Shown here: positions 6,958 to 14,211 of the stretch, in pieces
How positions within the stretch are numbered: position 1 is the stretch's first letter
Layout of the letters: every line of letters begins with the position of its first letter
Source: UBA11524 sp964547515
Lineage (GTDB): Bacteria; Bacillota; Clostridia; Christensenellales; Aristaeellaceae
Assembly (NCBI GenBank): GCA_964547515.1
Contig: CAZJOA010000039.1
Location: forward strand, 1-19,558
Reading direction: 5' to 3'
Length of the DNA: 19,558 bases
Notes under the pieces: model-generated
The model's database searches: none
The model's input: the letters and a program-made list of their open reading frames with translations, nothing else
Told to the model about the DNA's origin: nothing
Position numbers and translations under genes: made by a program

Positions 6958-6986
6958 ATCATAGCACTTTTTCGCGCGAATGTAAA
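6958..6986 (-). promoter_or_regulatory. Promoter of the DUF4268 gene with palindromic spacer
   Basis: On the minus strand, -35 TTTACA (plus-strand 6981-6986), a 17 bp spacer and -10 TATGAT (6958-6963) each match consensus at 5/6 positions. The predicted leader is about 24 nt. The spacer contains the perfect 10 bp palindrome TTCGCGCGAA (6971-6980) abutting the -35, a position where a bound repressor would block RNA polymerase. Confidence 0.7.
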
Positions 6987-6994
6987 GCACGCCG

Positions 6995-7032
6995 AAAAAG
7001 GCGGCGCGTCCGCTTTTCGCCTGACACGCCGC
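6995..7032 (-). terminator. Intrinsic terminator of the sigma-fragment unit; right copy of the 38 bp direct repeat
   Basis: It has the same hairpin and T run as 5960-5997, base for base over 38 positions. It lies 26 bp past the stop of the 44-codon sigma-like ORF and only 8 bp before the -35 of the DUF4268 promoter. It therefore separates the two units. Confidence 0.8.
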
Positions 7033-7058
7033 CCCGGGGATTTGCTTATTTGACTTGC

Positions 7059-7193
7059 TTACTCCTGCGCATCCGCCGCGAGTTGCTCATCCCGGAGGTA
7101 GATGCAGCACATCCGGCGGATCGGTATCTCGTAGTCCGTCATCAGACGGCGCAGCGTTTCGTCACGGCTTTGCGCGCGATCGATCTCAGCCAT
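7059..7193 (-). CDS. 44-residue ORF resembling the first part of an ECF sigma factor (region 2)
   Basis: The ATG at 7193 is preceded by GAGG at 7 nt spacing and opens a 44-codon frame. Residues 18-44 (MTDYEIPIRRMC, then CIYLRDEQLAADAQE) resemble the region 2.1-2.2 segment of ECF sigma-70 factors. There a Tyr-rich helix and a 'YL.D...AeDAvQE' motif precede the core-binding and -10-recognition helices. The frame stops at the point where the family would continue with TF, one residue (V) having apparently been lost just before. All DNA-recognition parts (2.3, 2.4, region 4) are absent, and no continuation is seen downstream. It is either a decayed sigma gene or a small protein kept in its own transcription unit (promoter 7345-7373, terminator 6995-7032). 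A standard sigma function is not possible at this length. Confidence 0.5.
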   Translation of the reverse strand: MAEIDRAQSRDETLRRLMTDYEIPIRRMCCIYLRDEQLAADAQE

Positions 7194-7225
7194 GGGTACG
7201 CCTCGCTTTCGTTTTTCTTGCTGCT

Positions 7226-7282
7226 GAAAGGCCTCGGGGCACGGAAATGTCCCCCTTCGCTGCGGTACCTCAGCGGCCTTTC
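7226..7282 (-). other. Foldable leader, possible three-way junction
   Basis: The outer 8 bp inverted repeat GAAAGGCC (7226-7233) / GGCCTTTC (7275-7282) encloses two inner hairpins: GGGG (7236-7239) with CCCC (about 7251-7255), and GCTG (7259-7262) with CAGC (7271-7274). On the minus strand this lies in the 145 nt leader between the promoter at 7345-7373 and the sigma-like ORF at 7193. It matches no riboswitch class I know. No gene is seen between 7194 and 7485 apart from this leader and the two divergent promoters. A 53-codon frame on the minus strand from about 7302 overlaps the ORF start but lacks a usable ribosome-binding site. Confidence 0.35.
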
Positions 7283-7344
7283 ACCCATACAGACGCAGGG
7301 CATCCCCCCGCTGACTGAATGCCGCAGATTTTTCCCCGCATAAA

Positions 7345-7373
7345 AGCATAATCGGCTTCGGAGGATGTGTCAA
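7345..7373 (-). promoter_or_regulatory. Promoter of the sigma-fragment unit
   Basis: On the minus strand a perfect -35 TTGACA (plus-strand 7368-7373), a 17 bp spacer and TATGCT (7345-7350, 4/6 match). A start near 7338 would give a transcript of roughly 345 nt ending at the terminator 6995-7032. It is back-to-back with the priA promoter, with 24 bp between the two -35 elements. Confidence 0.6.
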
Positions 7374-7397
7374 CCGCAAAAAGTTGATAAATATCCC

Positions 7398-7427
7398 TTG
7401 CCCAAACGGCACAAAGGATGGTATAAT
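7398..7427 (+). promoter_or_regulatory. Promoter of the priA operon
   Basis: A perfect TATAAT (7422-7427) with the extended -10 TG (TGGTATAAT) and a partial -35 TTGCCC (7398-7403) at an 18 bp spacing. A start near 7434 leaves about 50 nt of leader before the priA GTG. It probably drives the whole downstream operon. Confidence 0.75.
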
Positions 7428-7485
7428 GAACATCGGGGGTTCTGACCCTTTATTTGTCTTGCAACGATGCGGAAAGGAGCAGGGT

Positions 7486-9720
7486 GTGTTCGCGCAGGTC
7501 ATTGTGGACATCGTACATGAGAATGTGGCTCACACCTTCTCCTACGGCATACCGGAGGGCATGGCACTGTCGGTGGGACAGCGGGTGGAGGTTCCCTTCG
7601 GGCGGATGATCAAGGAAGGCATCATCGTGGGCTTCAGCGAGACCTGCGATGTGCCGCCGGACAAGCTGCGGTGCATCCGCGCACCCCTGGAGGATTACCC
7701 CGCCGTGCTGCCGCCTCTGCTGACCCTCGCGCGGCAGATGGCCGATCAGGCGCATTGCCCTCTGGCGGAAACGCTGCGGCTGATGCTCCCGGCGGAGATG
7801 CGCGGCGGCCGCGTCGCCGTGAAGACCCAGCCCGTGGCACAGCTGTCCATCCCGCCCTGCGAGGTCGATGCGGCCATTGAACGTCAGGGGCGCTCGCAGA
7901 AGCGCCGCATGCTGCTGAACCTGCTGCGCGATGGGGACATCCACCCCGTGGCGGAGCTGCGCGTGCTGGTGCATGAGCCGCTGACATCCCTGCGCATGCT
8001 GGAGGACGCGGGTCTGGTGCGGCTGACGGAGGAAGAGGTGCTGCGCCGTCCCGCCGGTGAGGCCGACGCGGACGTGACCGATCCGCTGCTGACCCCGTAT
8101 CAGCAGGAGGCGCTGGACGAGGTGCTGCCCGACCTGCACGCGGGGCGCGGGAAGTACCTGCTGCACGGCGTGACGGGTTCGGGCAAGACGGAGGTGTTCA
8201 TCCGGCTGGTGCGTCATGTGCTGGGCATGGGCAGGTCCGCCATCATCCTCGTGCCGGAGATCGCCCTGACCCCGCAGATGGTCAGCTGGTTTCGCGCCCG
8301 CTTCGGGGACACGGCGGCGGTGCTGCATTCGCGCCTGTCCGCCGGAGAACGCTTCGACGAGTGGCGGCGCATCCGCCTGGGTCGCGCGAAGGTGGTCATC
8401 GGCGCACGCAGCGCGGTGTTCGCCCCGTGCGAAAGCCTGGGCATCATCGTCGTGGACGAGGAGCATGAGTCCACCTACCTCAGCGACCGTCATCCGCGCT
8501 ACGACGCGCGGGAGGTGGCCGCCTGGCGGACGGAGAACGAGCACGCCACGCTTCTTCTGGCATCCGCCACGCCGAGCATCCTGTCCTTCGCCAAGGCGCG
8601 GCGCGGGGATTACACCCTGCTGGAGATGCCCCACCGGGTCAACGACCGTCCCATGCCCGAGGTCACGGTGGTGGACATGCGCCGCGAGATCGAAAACGGG
8701 AATCGCAGTGTCTTTTCCGGCCTGCTGATGCAGAAGCTCCGCGCATGCATGCACCGCGGCGAACAGGCCATGCTGCTGATGAACCGCCGGGGGTACAATT
8801 CGTTCGTGAGCTGCCGGAGCTGCGGGCTGACGATGAAATGCCCCAACTGCGACGTGGCGCTGACCTATCACCTCAGCGGCGGGGATGGGCGGCTGCATTG
8901 CCACTATTGCGGCTTCGTGACGGACACGCCGTCCACCTGTCCCCAATGCGCCAGCCGGTACATCCGCTATTTCGGCGCGGGCACGCAGAAGGTCGAGGAA
9001 GAGCTGCACAAGCTGCTGCCGGGGATCGGCGTGGTGCGCATGGACATCGACACCACCTCCGGCAAGGAGGGACATGCCCGGCTATTGGACGAATTCCGCT
9101 CCGGACGGGCACGCATCCTCGTCGGGACGCAGATGATCGCCAAGGGGCTGGATTTCCCGCGCGTGACGCTGGTGGGCGTGGTGGCGGCGGACATGACGCT
9201 GAATCTGCCGGACTACCGCAGCCGGGAGCGGACATTCCAGCTGCTGACACAGGTGGCCGGTCGCGCCGGACGCGGCAGCATCCCCGGGGAAGTCATCGTG
9301 CAGACGTACAGGCCGGAGGACGAGATCATCCAGGCCAGCGCAAGGCAGGACTATCGGGCGTTCTTCGAATCGGAATTCGCCCGGAGGCGCACGGGGCTTT
9401 ATCCGCCGTTCACCATCCTGGCGCGTCTGCTGGTGGAAAGCCCCAGCGAATTGCATGCGCGTCAGGTGGCGGAAGCCCTCCATACGCGCTGCTTGCAGCT
9501 GCTGGAGCAGCATCCGGACTGGAAGAAGCGCACGCTCATGCTCCTGCTGGATCAGCCGGGGGTCAAGGTGCTGCGCGGGAAATGCCGCTGGCATGTGATG
9601 TTCAAGCTCCTGGTGAATCCGGCGACCGATGCCCTGATCGCCGCTTTGACGGCCCTTGCGCGTGAGCCGCAGGAGCATGCGGAGGTGTACATCGAGGTCA
9701 ATCCCACGACCATGATGTAG
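7486..9720 (+). CDS. priA: PriA, primosomal protein N', replication-restart helicase
   Basis: A 744-residue superfamily 2 helicase that recognises stalled or repaired forks and starts primosome assembly. The N-terminal 3'-DNA-binding domain (VIVDIVHENVAHTFSYGIP, then VGQRVEVPFGRM) leads into the helicase core. Walker A GVTGSGKT is at 228-235, DEEH at 324-327 and the AGRAGRG motif lies toward the C-terminus. The inserted zinc module has paired cysteines from C443/C446 and C452/C455 through HCHYC to CPQC. I chose the GTG at 7486 because AAAGGAG precedes it by 6 nt and the protein then begins exactly at the family start. The frame is open back to an ATG at 7384, but that lies upstream of the promoter -10. 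First gene of the large plus-strand operon. Confidence 0.97.
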   Translation: MFAQVIVDIVHENVAHTFSYGIPEGMALSVGQRVEVPFGRMIKEGIIVGFSETCDVPPDKLRCIRAPLEDYPAVLPPLLTLARQMADQAHCPLAETLRLMLPAEMRGGRVAVKTQPVAQLSIPPCEVDAAIERQGRSQKRRMLLNLLRDGDIHPVAELRVLVHEPLTSLRMLEDAGLVRLTEEEVLRRPAGEADADVTDPLLTPYQQEALDEVLPDLHAGRGKYLLHGVTGSGKTEVFIRLVRHVLGMGRSAIILVPEIALTPQMVSWFRARFGDTAAVLHSRLSAGERFDEWRRIRLGRAKVVIGARSAVFAPCESLGIIVVDEEHESTYLSDRHPRYDAREVAAWRTENEHATLLLASATPSILSFAKARRGDYTLLEMPHRVNDRPMPEVTVVDMRREIENGNRSVFSGLLMQKLRACMHRGEQAMLLMNRRGYNSFVSCRSCGLTMKCPNCDVALTYHLSGGDGRLHCHYCGFVTDTPSTCPQCASRYIRYFGAGTQKVEEELHKLLPGIGVVRMDIDTTSGKEGHARLLDEFRSGRARILVGTQMIAKGLDFPRVTLVGVVAADMTLNLPDYRSRERTFQLLTQVAGRAGRGSIPGEVIVQTYRPEDEIIQASARQDYRAFFESEFARRRTGLYPPFTILARLLVESPSELHARQVAEALHTRCLQLLEQHPDWKKRTLMLLLDQPGVKVLRGKCRWHVMFKLLVNPATDALIAALTALAREPQEHAEVYIEVNPTTMM

Positions 9721-9753
9721 CGTCCATCGCGCATTTGCCGACGCGCTGCTCGC

Positions 9754-9853
9754 NNNNNNNNNNNNNNNNNNNNNNNNNNNNNNNNNNNNNNNNNNNNNNN
9801 NNNNNNNNNNNNNNNNNNNNNNNNNNNNNNNNNNNNNNNNNNNNNNNNNNNNN
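9754..9853. other. Assembly gap (100 N)
   Basis: Exactly 100 undetermined bases, the conventional placeholder for a gap of unknown size. The 33 bp left of it (after the priA stop) shows no gene. The right edge begins inside a palindrome shared with the tandem repeat near 3370. Any gene or repeat here is invisible; priA and def are adjacent in many Bacillota, so a missing gene is not required. Confidence 0.98.
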
Positions 9854-9886
9854 GGGACGATGTCCCTTGCAGGGGCAGCGCCCCTG
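9854..9886 (-). repeat. Copy of the GGGAC/GTCCC hairpin element at the gap edge
   Basis: GGGACGATGTCCC (9854-9866) is the reverse complement of the hairpin core found three times at 3369-3505, cut off at its left end by the gap. A second hairpin follows directly: CAGGGGC (9870-9876), loop AGC, GCCCCTG (9880-9886), ahead of the def ribosome-binding site. Dispersed copies of such an element would explain why the assembly broke here. Confidence 0.6.
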
Positions 9887-9905
9887 GTTGGAAGGAGTAT
9901 GATAT

Positions 9906-10397
9906 ATGGCAATTCGGAAGATTCTGACGCTGGGCGACGAGACGCTCCGGAAGGAGTGCCGGAAGCAGGAGAAATTCGACCTGCGCCTGGCGATTCTGCT
10001 CAAGGACATGGCGGACACCATGTACCGCGCGGAGGGCGTGGGACTGGCCGCGCCCCAGGTGGGGGTGCTGCGCCGGGTGTGCGTGATCGATGTGGGCGAC
10101 GGTCTGGTGGAGCTCATCAACCCGGTCATCACCAGGCGCGAGGGCGAACAGACCGGCCGCGAGGGCTGCCTGTCCCTGCCCGGACGACAGGGCGTCGTGA
10201 CCCGCCCGATGAAGGTCACGGTGAACTATCAGGATCGCCGCGGCGCTTTCCAGCAGCTGACGGCGGAGGGCTTCTTCGCCCGCGCGTGCTGCCACGAGAT
10301 CGACCATCTGGACGGCACGGTGTACATCGACGTGATGGATCGCGAGCTGACCCCCGAAGAGATCGAAGGACATATCCCGGAGGATGATGAAGCGTGA
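9906..10397 (+). CDS. def: Def, peptide deformylase
   Basis: A 163-residue metalloprotease that removes the formyl group from the N-terminal Met of nascent proteins at the ribosome exit. All three signature motifs are intact: GVGLAAPQ (44-51), EGCLS (86-90, metal ligand C88) and HEIDH (130-134, ligands H130 and H134, catalytic E131). The start follows a strong GGAAGGAG. A second in-register start choice two codons earlier (ATG at 9900) is possible but would overlap the ribosome-binding site. The stop overlaps the fmt GTG, which pairs the enzyme that removes formyl groups with the one that adds them. Confidence 0.97.
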   Translation: MAIRKILTLGDETLRKECRKQEKFDLRLAILLKDMADTMYRAEGVGLAAPQVGVLRRVCVIDVGDGLVELINPVITRREGEQTGREGCLSLPGRQGVVTRPMKVTVNYQDRRGAFQQLTAEGFFARACCHEIDHLDGTVYIDVMDRELTPEEIEGHIPEDDEA

Positions 10398-11335
10398 GGA
10401 TCGTTTTTCTTGGCACGCCCGAATTCGCCGTGCCGTCCCTGAAGGCGCTGTGCGACAGCGGCTATGACGTCGTTGGCGTGTTCACCCAGCCCGACCGTCC
10501 CAAGGGACGCGGCAACAAGGTGATCCCCTCCCCCGTGAAGGTCTTCGCGGTGGAGCACGGCATCCCCGTGTATCAGCCCGTGCGCATCCGCAAGGAGAGC
10601 GTGGAGGACATGAAGGCACTCCAGCCCGACCTGTGCGTGACGGCGGCCTTCGGGCAGATCCTCAGCCAGGAGCTGCTCGACATCCCCCGTCTGGGCACGG
10701 TGAACGTCCATGCATCCCTGCTGCCCCGGCATCGCGGCGCTGCGCCCATCAACTGGGCGATCATGCAGGGGGACGAGACTGTCGGTGTGACGACCATGTT
10801 CTCCGACAAGGGCATCGACACGGGCGACATGCTCCTCAAGGCGGAGACCCCCGCCATCCAGGGCGAGACCGCCGGGGAACTGACCGTCCGCATGGCCGAA
10901 TTGGGCGCGAAGCTGCTCATCGACACGCTGAAAAAGCTCGAAAATGGCACGCTGGAGCGCATCCCCCAGGATCACGCGAAAATGACCTACGACCCCATGC
11001 TGACCAAGGACATGGGCATCATCGACTGGACGATGCCCGCGGCGGACCTCGTCAACCGCATCCACGGGCTGAATCCCTGGCCGGGCTGCTCCACGGCGGT
11101 CGCGGGCGGACGGCTCAAGCTCCTGCGCGCGGAGGCCGTTCCGGGCGAGGGTCAGCCGGGTGAGATCATCACGGCGGATGCCAGGCAGGGGCTGGTCATC
11201 GCCGCCGGTACGGGCGCGGTGTCCGTCACCCAGCTCCAAGCCCCCGGCGGAAAGCCCATGAGCAGCAAGGATTATCTGCGCGGCCACCCCATGGCGGTCG
11301 GGACTGTACTGAAGGAGGAAGCCATCCATGGCTGA
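10394..11335 (+). CDS. fmt: Fmt, methionyl-tRNA formyltransferase
   Basis: A 313-residue enzyme that formylates initiator Met-tRNA using 10-formyl-tetrahydrofolate. The N-terminal Rossmann-like domain begins MRIVFLGTPEFAVPSL. The catalytic loop HASLLPRHRGAAPIN (106-120) and the IDTGDML motif (141-147) are present. The C-terminal tRNA-binding OB-like domain (about 205-313) contains the NPWPGC segment. Translation starts at GTG 10394, which overlaps the def stop (GTGA), with GGAGG 10 nt upstream. Full family length; nothing odd except the GTG start. Confidence 0.97.
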   Translation: MRIVFLGTPEFAVPSLKALCDSGYDVVGVFTQPDRPKGRGNKVIPSPVKVFAVEHGIPVYQPVRIRKESVEDMKALQPDLCVTAAFGQILSQELLDIPRLGTVNVHASLLPRHRGAAPINWAIMQGDETVGVTTMFSDKGIDTGDMLLKAETPAIQGETAGELTVRMAELGAKLLIDTLKKLENGTLERIPQDHAKMTYDPMLTKDMGIIDWTMPAADLVNRIHGLNPWPGCSTAVAGGRLKLLRAEAVPGEGQPGEIITADARQGLVIAAGTGAVSVTQLQAPGGKPMSSKDYLRGHPMAVGTVLKEEAIHG

Positions 11336-13097
11336 TAGGAACGATCGTCCCCCGCGTGGGAATGGAAATGCAAATCGTGGCGAAAATCCCCGTTCCGGTG
11401 GTAACAGCGAGCGCAAATTCAGCGAAAAGCGCCCGTTTGGTGGTAACGGCGGACACAACGTCGACCGCAAGCCCCATCCCGGTGGGGACAGACCCGCCTT
11501 CCGCGGTGAAAAACCCGCCTTCGGTGGGGAAAAGCCCCGCTTTGACCGCGAAGGTCGTCCGCCCCGTGGGGACAAGCCCGCATTCGGCGAACGCAAACCC
11601 GGATTTGGTGGGGATCACGAACGGAAATTCGGCGAAAAGCCGTCCTTCGGTGGGAATCGTCCCGGGAATCGTCCCGGATACGGCGGTTCGCGTGGGAATG
11701 TCCGCCCCATGAGCGGTCACAAGCCCGTCCCCGGCAAGGTCGTTAAGCCCCATCAGCAGGAAGGCCTCGCTTCCCGCCGCCTGGCGCTGGAGGTTATCCG
11801 CGAGGTGACGGAGAACGGCAAGTTCATCCACCTGGTCATGGACGAAAAGCTGCGCAACTGCACCCTGCCGCTGATCGACCGCCGCCTGGCCGCTCGTCTG
11901 GCCTACGACACGGTGGAGAACCAGATGTATCTGGATCACGCGCTGAATCAGATCATGGCACGGCCGGACTGCGACATCAAGCTGCGCAATGTGCTGCGTC
12001 TGGGGGCGTGTCAGCTGCTGTTAGAGGATCGCATCCCCGAGAGCGCCGCGTGCAACACCGCCGTGGCGCTGTGCAAGGAGACGGGCATGGAGGGGCTGGC
12101 CGGGGTGTGCAACGGCGTGCTGCGCAACCTCATCCGTCAGAAGGACACGCTGACCTGGCCCGATCCGGCGGATGACCCGGTCAAGGCGCTGTCCGTGCGC
12201 CACAGCGTCCCCGAATGGCTGGTGGAAAAGCTGCTCGCCGACTGGGGTGACGATGCCATCGACCTGATGAGCACCCACAGCCACGACAGCTACATCACCG
12301 TCCGCCCGAACCTCATGCGCATGGACGACGCGGCCTTCGAGGCCTTCCTGAACGAGAAGGTCTGGGAGCACGAGCCGGGCAAGGTCGCACATAGCTGGCG
12401 CATCCGCAACATGGCGGAGATCGCCCATGACGCGGGCTTCGTGGGCGGCAGATTCTCCATCCAGTCCGAATCGTCCATGATGGCGGCAATGGCCGTCGAG
12501 CCCAGGCGCGGCATGCAAATTCTGGATTGCTGCGCTGCCCCCGGCGGCAAAAGCTGCCTCATGGCCGAAATGATGGGCGATTCCGGCCGCGTGCAGGCAT
12601 GGGAGCTGCATCCCCACCGCACCGACCTGATCGCCGCACAGGTGAAGCGTCTCGGCCTGGAGAACATCCGCCCGATGACGCGCGATGCATCCGTGCGCCG
12701 CCCCGATCTGGACGGCACGATGGATGCGGTGCTGTTAGACGCGCCCTGCTCCGGCCTGGGCGTCATGGCGGACAAGCCCGATGTGAAATACCGCGTGACC
12801 CCGGAGAGCGTGGCGGAGATCGTCGCGCTCCAGAGCACGCTTCTGGACGCGGTCGCCCCCTATGTCAAGCGCGGCGGCACGCTGGTGTATTCCACCTGCT
12901 CCGTGCTGAAGGACGAGAATGTCCGTCAGGTGGAGGCGTTCCTGATGCGCCATCCCGAGTTCGAACCGGCGAAGCTGCCCGAGAGCATCCCGGCGGCGTT
13001 CCGTCAGCATGAGGATGTGGGCTTGCAGCTCCTCCCCAGCCGCGACGGCGTGGAAGGCTTCTACATCTGCCGGATGAAGCGGAAGCGCACCCTGTAA
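11328..13097 (+). CDS. rsmB: RsmB, 16S rRNA m5C967 methyltransferase with glycine/arginine-rich N-terminal extension
   Basis: A 589-residue SAM-dependent methyltransferase. Residues 142-300 form the NusB-like RNA-binding domain (SRRLALEVIREVTENGKF ... LRLGACQLLLEDRIPESAACN). Residues 300-589 are the NOP2/Sun catalytic domain with DCCAAPGGKS (400-409), DAPCSGLG (471-478, C474) and STCSVLKDEN (522-531, catalytic C524). The first 141 residues are unusual: low complexity, rich in G, R, K, P, N and F, with many RG dipeptides and repeated short units such as RPAFRGEKPAFGGEK. The usual RsmB is about 430-450 residues. The ATG at 11328 has GGAGG at 9 nt spacing and overlaps the end of fmt by 8 bp. An internal ATG (codon 128) lacks a ribosome-binding site, so the tail is probably translated. 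Confidence 0.96.
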   Translation: MADRNDRPPRGNGNANRGENPRSGGNSERKFSEKRPFGGNGGHNVDRKPHPGGDRPAFRGEKPAFGGEKPRFDREGRPPRGDKPAFGERKPGFGGDHERKFGEKPSFGGNRPGNRPGYGGSRGNVRPMSGHKPVPGKVVKPHQQEGLASRRLALEVIREVTENGKFIHLVMDEKLRNCTLPLIDRRLAARLAYDTVENQMYLDHALNQIMARPDCDIKLRNVLRLGACQLLLEDRIPESAACNTAVALCKETGMEGLAGVCNGVLRNLIRQKDTLTWPDPADDPVKALSVRHSVPEWLVEKLLADWGDDAIDLMSTHSHDSYITVRPNLMRMDDAAFEAFLNEKVWEHEPGKVAHSWRIRNMAEIAHDAGFVGGRFSIQSESSMMAAMAVEPRRGMQILDCCAAPGGKSCLMAEMMGDSGRVQAWELHPHRTDLIAAQVKRLGLENIRPMTRDASVRRPDLDGTMDAVLLDAPCSGLGVMADKPDVKYRVTPESVAEIVALQSTLLDAVAPYVKRGGTLVYSTCSVLKDENVRQVEAFLMRHPEFEPAKLPESIPAAFRQHEDVGLQLLPSRDGVEGFYICRMKRKRTL

Positions 13098-13131
13098 ACC
13101 AAACCTCTTCTTTTCTTGGAGGATGAAGCTG

Positions 13132-14211
13132 ATGACCGAGCTGACCGGACTGTATCTGTCCGAGCTGACCGACTGGTGCAAGGCGCACAAGCTGCCCGCG
13201 TTCCGCGCCAGGCAGATCTTCAAATGGATGCATCAGGGCATCGATTTCGACGGCATGACGAACCTCCCCCTGACCCTGCGCGAGCAGCTCAAGGGGGAGG
13301 CCATCGCCCAGCCCGTGCGCATCATCCATGAACGCCGGTCGAAGCTCGACGACACGGTCAAGTTCCTCTTCGGCCTGCGGGACGGGAACTGCGTCGAAGG
13401 CGTGCTGATGCACTATCACCACGGCTACACGCTGTGCATCTCCACCCAGGTGGGCTGCCGGATGGGCTGCACCTTCTGCGCATCCACGCTGGAGGGCTGC
13501 GTCCGTTCCCTGACGGCGGGCGAGATGCTGGGCGAGGTGCTCTGCGCCAACCGCTACATCGTGGAGAAAGGCCTTCCCGTGGAGGACGGTCAGTCCCCCC
13601 GGGTGCACAATCTGGTGCTCATGGGCAGCGGCGAACCACTGGACAATTACGACAACGTGATGCGCTTCTTCCACCTCCTGCGCGAGCCGGAGGGCATCCA
13701 GATCGGCCTGCGGAATGTCAGCCTGAGCACCTGCGGCCTCGTGCCGAAGATGTACGCGCTGGCGGAGGAGGATCTGCCGGTGACCCTGTCGGTGTCCCTC
13801 CATGCGCCCAATGATGACATCCGCCGCATGACCATGCCCATCGCCAGGGTCTATCCCATGGAGGATGTGCTCGCCGCGTGCCGCAACTACATCGCCAAGA
13901 CCGGCCGCCGCGTCATCTTCGAATACGCTTTGGTCGGCGGTGTCAACTGCGAGGAGAAGCACGCCGTGGAGCTGGCCTCCCGGCTGCGGGGCATGCAGTG
14001 CCATGTCAACCTCATCCCGCTGAACGCCGTGGAGGAGCGCGACCTCAGGGGCGTCACCGAGGACACCGTCCGCCGTTTCATGTCCGTGCTGGAGAACCTG
14101 CACATCTCCGTCACCCGCCGCCGCGAAATGGGGGACGACATCGAGGGCGCATGCGGTCAGCTGCGCCGCAAAACCATCATCGAGGGAGCCGAGGGAACCA
14201 ATGAAGCATAA
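13132..14211 (+). CDS. rlmN: RlmN, 23S rRNA/tRNA adenine-C2 methyltransferase
   Basis: A 359-residue radical-SAM enzyme that methylates A2503 of 23S rRNA, and A37 of some tRNAs in other species, by a ping-pong mechanism. The 4Fe-4S cluster cysteines are C109, C113 and C116 in CRMGCTFC. The second catalytic cysteine is C341 in the GACGQLR motif, and the GSGEPLDNYDNV and SLSTCGLVP motifs are present. I chose the ATG at 13132 because GGAGG lies 9 nt upstream; the ATG at 13123 abuts that element with no spacing. The methylated cysteine expected between the two clusters is the C in the ACGQLR segment. Sits 34 bp after rsmB and overlaps prpC by 11 bp. Confidence 0.96.
   Translation: MTELTGLYLSELTDWCKAHKLPAFRARQIFKWMHQGIDFDGMTNLPLTLREQLKGEAIAQPVRIIHERRSKLDDTVKFLFGLRDGNCVEGVLMHYHHGYTLCISTQVGCRMGCTFCASTLEGCVRSLTAGEMLGEVLCANRYIVEKGLPVEDGQSPRVHNLVLMGSGEPLDNYDNVMRFFHLLREPEGIQIGLRNVSLSTCGLVPKMYALAEEDLPVTLSVSLHAPNDDIRRMTMPIARVYPMEDVLAACRNYIAKTGRRVIFEYALVGGVNCEEKHAVELASRLRGMQCHVNLIPLNAVEERDLRGVTEDTVRRFMSVLENLHISVTRRREMGDDIEGACGQLRRKTIIEGAEGTNEA

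Noticed and set aside
7141..7302. 53-codon minus-strand frame in the leader of the sigma-like ORF
   Set aside because: Its ATG directly abuts a G run with no proper spacing, the composition is that of structured non-coding DNA, and no family is recognised.
7384..7485. PriA start at the ATG at 7384
   Set aside because: It lies upstream of the TATAAT at 7422-7427. The GTG at 7486 has AAAGGAG at 6 nt and matches the PriA N-terminus.
7450..9075. 541-codon open frame on the minus strand
   Set aside because: Complement of priA, with shadow-type composition (His, Gln, Arg rich) and no motif.
13101..13125. CCTC/GAGG pairing that could mask the rlmN ribosome-binding site
   Set aside because: Four base pairs around a pyrimidine loop occur often by chance; no supporting structure.
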